A stretch of 5,168 nt of DNA, taken from assembly GCA_902774655.1 (NCBI GenBank), contig CACYJD010000055.1:5525-10692 (forward strand), in the 5' to 3' direction. Within the stretch, counting starts at the first letter, position 1. Every line of letters starts with the position of its first letter. Below are positions 4,508-5,168 of this stretch, one piece after another. The DNA is from an uncultured Erysipelotrichaceae bacterium. Its GTDB lineage: Bacteria; Bacillota_I; Bacilli_A; RFN20; CAG-826. The notes beneath the pieces were generated by a model. The model worked only from the letters and a program-made list of their open reading frames with translations. It was not told where the DNA came from and searched no databases. The translations under genes were made by a program, and so were the position numbers.

Positions 4508-5168
4508 TTATTTAATTGGATTAACTCCACAAGATACTATATCAAATTGACTTGCACATTGAATATTAATTTTTGAAACATCAAGATGTCTTTTCTTATA
4601 AACCTTCTTGTGGGTTTTCATAACCATATCGTGATTATTAGATTCTAAAGATATATGTGCGTAAATAATATCCTTAGTATTTGGACCCACTAAATCACAT
4701 AAGTAGTTAGCGGAATCTACATTGGATAAATGACCCTTATCACTAGCGATTCTATTAATTAAATATATAGGTCTTCCTGTTTCTAATAACATTTGATAAT
4801 CATAATTTGATTCAAACACATAATATGTAGCGTTACTAAGTATAGGAAACGCTTCATTTGGTAAATATCCTGTATCAGTAACATACGCTAACTTTTCATC
4901 ATCTGCTTCAATAACAAATCCTAATGGATTAATAGCGTCATGTGCAGTCCTAATAGGAGTTATCTTAAAACAAGATATTGTAAATGTATTAAATGGTTCA
5001 ATATCTATGCAATTAGAAGCATCATATGAGCCTTTGCCACAATAAATTGGTAAAGGAGCTAGATAGTTGATTCCTTTAGTGTGATCACTATGATCGTGTG
5101 TTAAAAGCATGGCTTCTATATCCATTAAACCTTTGCCTATTTTATTTAATCCTTCTTTAAGTGATTTA
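4508..5168 (-). CDS. yycJ: WalJ/YycJ-like metallo-beta-lactamase-fold hydrolase, N-terminus cut by the window edge
   Basis: The visible part is 219 residues. The frame is open to the right edge, so the methionine at 5125 is internal. It is preceded by KSLKEGLNKIGKGL, which fits the family helix before the metal motif, and about 40-50 N-terminal residues are missing. Zinc or manganese site motifs are intact: THDHSDH (HxHxDH, 5081-5098), TAHDAINPLGF (His about 108 nt further on), TDTGY (Asp), and GHLSN plus AHIS near the end. The order ESNYD, GRP, RI.SDKGHLSN, AHIS is typical of YycJ/WalJ proteins, reported as 5'-3' exonucleases and in Bacillus encoded beside the WalRK two-component genes. WalR and WalK are not visible here; they could lie beyond the edge. 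One position differs: ESNYD has Tyr where relatives usually have His (NHD). It is followed after 2 bp by the 113-residue gene, in one operon ending at 4138. Confidence 0.93.
   Translation of the reverse strand, partial: KSLKEGLNKIGKGLMDIEAMLLTHDHSDHTKGINYLAPLPIYCGKGSYDASNCIDIEPFNTFTISCFKITPIRTAHDAINPLGFVIEADDEKLAYVTDTGYLPNEAFPILSNATYYVFESNYDYQMLLETGRPIYLINRIASDKGHLSNVDSANYLCDLVGPNTKDIIYAHISLESNNHDMVMKTHKKVYKKRHLDVSKINIQCASQFDIVSCGVNPIK

Noticed and set aside
5123..5125. ATG at 5125 as start of the WalJ-like protein
   Set aside because: The frame is open to the window edge and the preceding residues match the family just before the HxHxDH motif, so the gene is truncated by the window and not short.
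1..5168. TGA read as Trp (Mycoplasma code)
   Set aside because: Trp codons that I checked are TGG and no real gene needs an in-frame TGA. The absence of TGA stops in six genes is too little evidence for a changed code.

Overview
The window is AT-rich, and its genes use TAA or TAG stops and mostly TGG for Trp. Shine-Dalgarno (SD) sites are good where they occur. A rubrerythrin, a SHOCT-domain protein, a WalJ/YycJ-type metallo-hydrolase and an ssrA gene together suggest a low-GC, anaerobic or microaerophilic Gram-positive bacterium (Bacillota), perhaps an uncultured Mollicutes-like or Erysipelotrichia-like Bacilli lineage. The lineage is an inference from composition and gene content, not a placement.

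Layout. Positions 1-113 (minus) hold the first 37 codons of an unrecognised protein that runs off the left edge. Rubrerythrin lies at 238-777 (minus) and ends in a strong GCAA-tetraloop terminator. An intergenic region of about 145 bp carries a consensus promoter and SD for the plus-strand gene at 923. That gene encodes a SHOCT-domain protein. It is followed in the -1 frame by a coding region for three membrane helices and a beta-rich extracytoplasmic part that resembles the bacterial repeat fold. The two reading frames look like one gene split by a one-base shift at a GGGG run, or a coupled pair in which the second gene starts at a rare codon. This block converges with the tmRNA gene (ssrA, 2434-2831, minus), which has its own promoter and terminator.

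Divergent from ssrA is a 385-residue membrane protein (2966-4123, plus). Its promoter lies so close to the start codon that the mRNA is probably leaderless. A strong, nearly symmetric hairpin at 4138-4165 separates it from a convergent minus-strand pair. That pair is a WalJ/YycJ-like metallo-beta-lactamase-fold protein, truncated by the right edge, followed after 2 bp by a 113-residue protein of unknown function.

The genes do not form one pathway. They are housekeeping or stress functions (peroxide defence, ribosome rescue, a nuclease-like hydrolase) mixed with two lineage-type envelope proteins. I see no mobile element, CRISPR array or tRNA gene, and no clear new defence system. The best leads are the split SHOCT/membrane gene, the leaderless promoter, the 12-bp repeat shared by the divergent ssrA and membrane-gene transcription starts, and the unusual tmRNA tag and T-loop.
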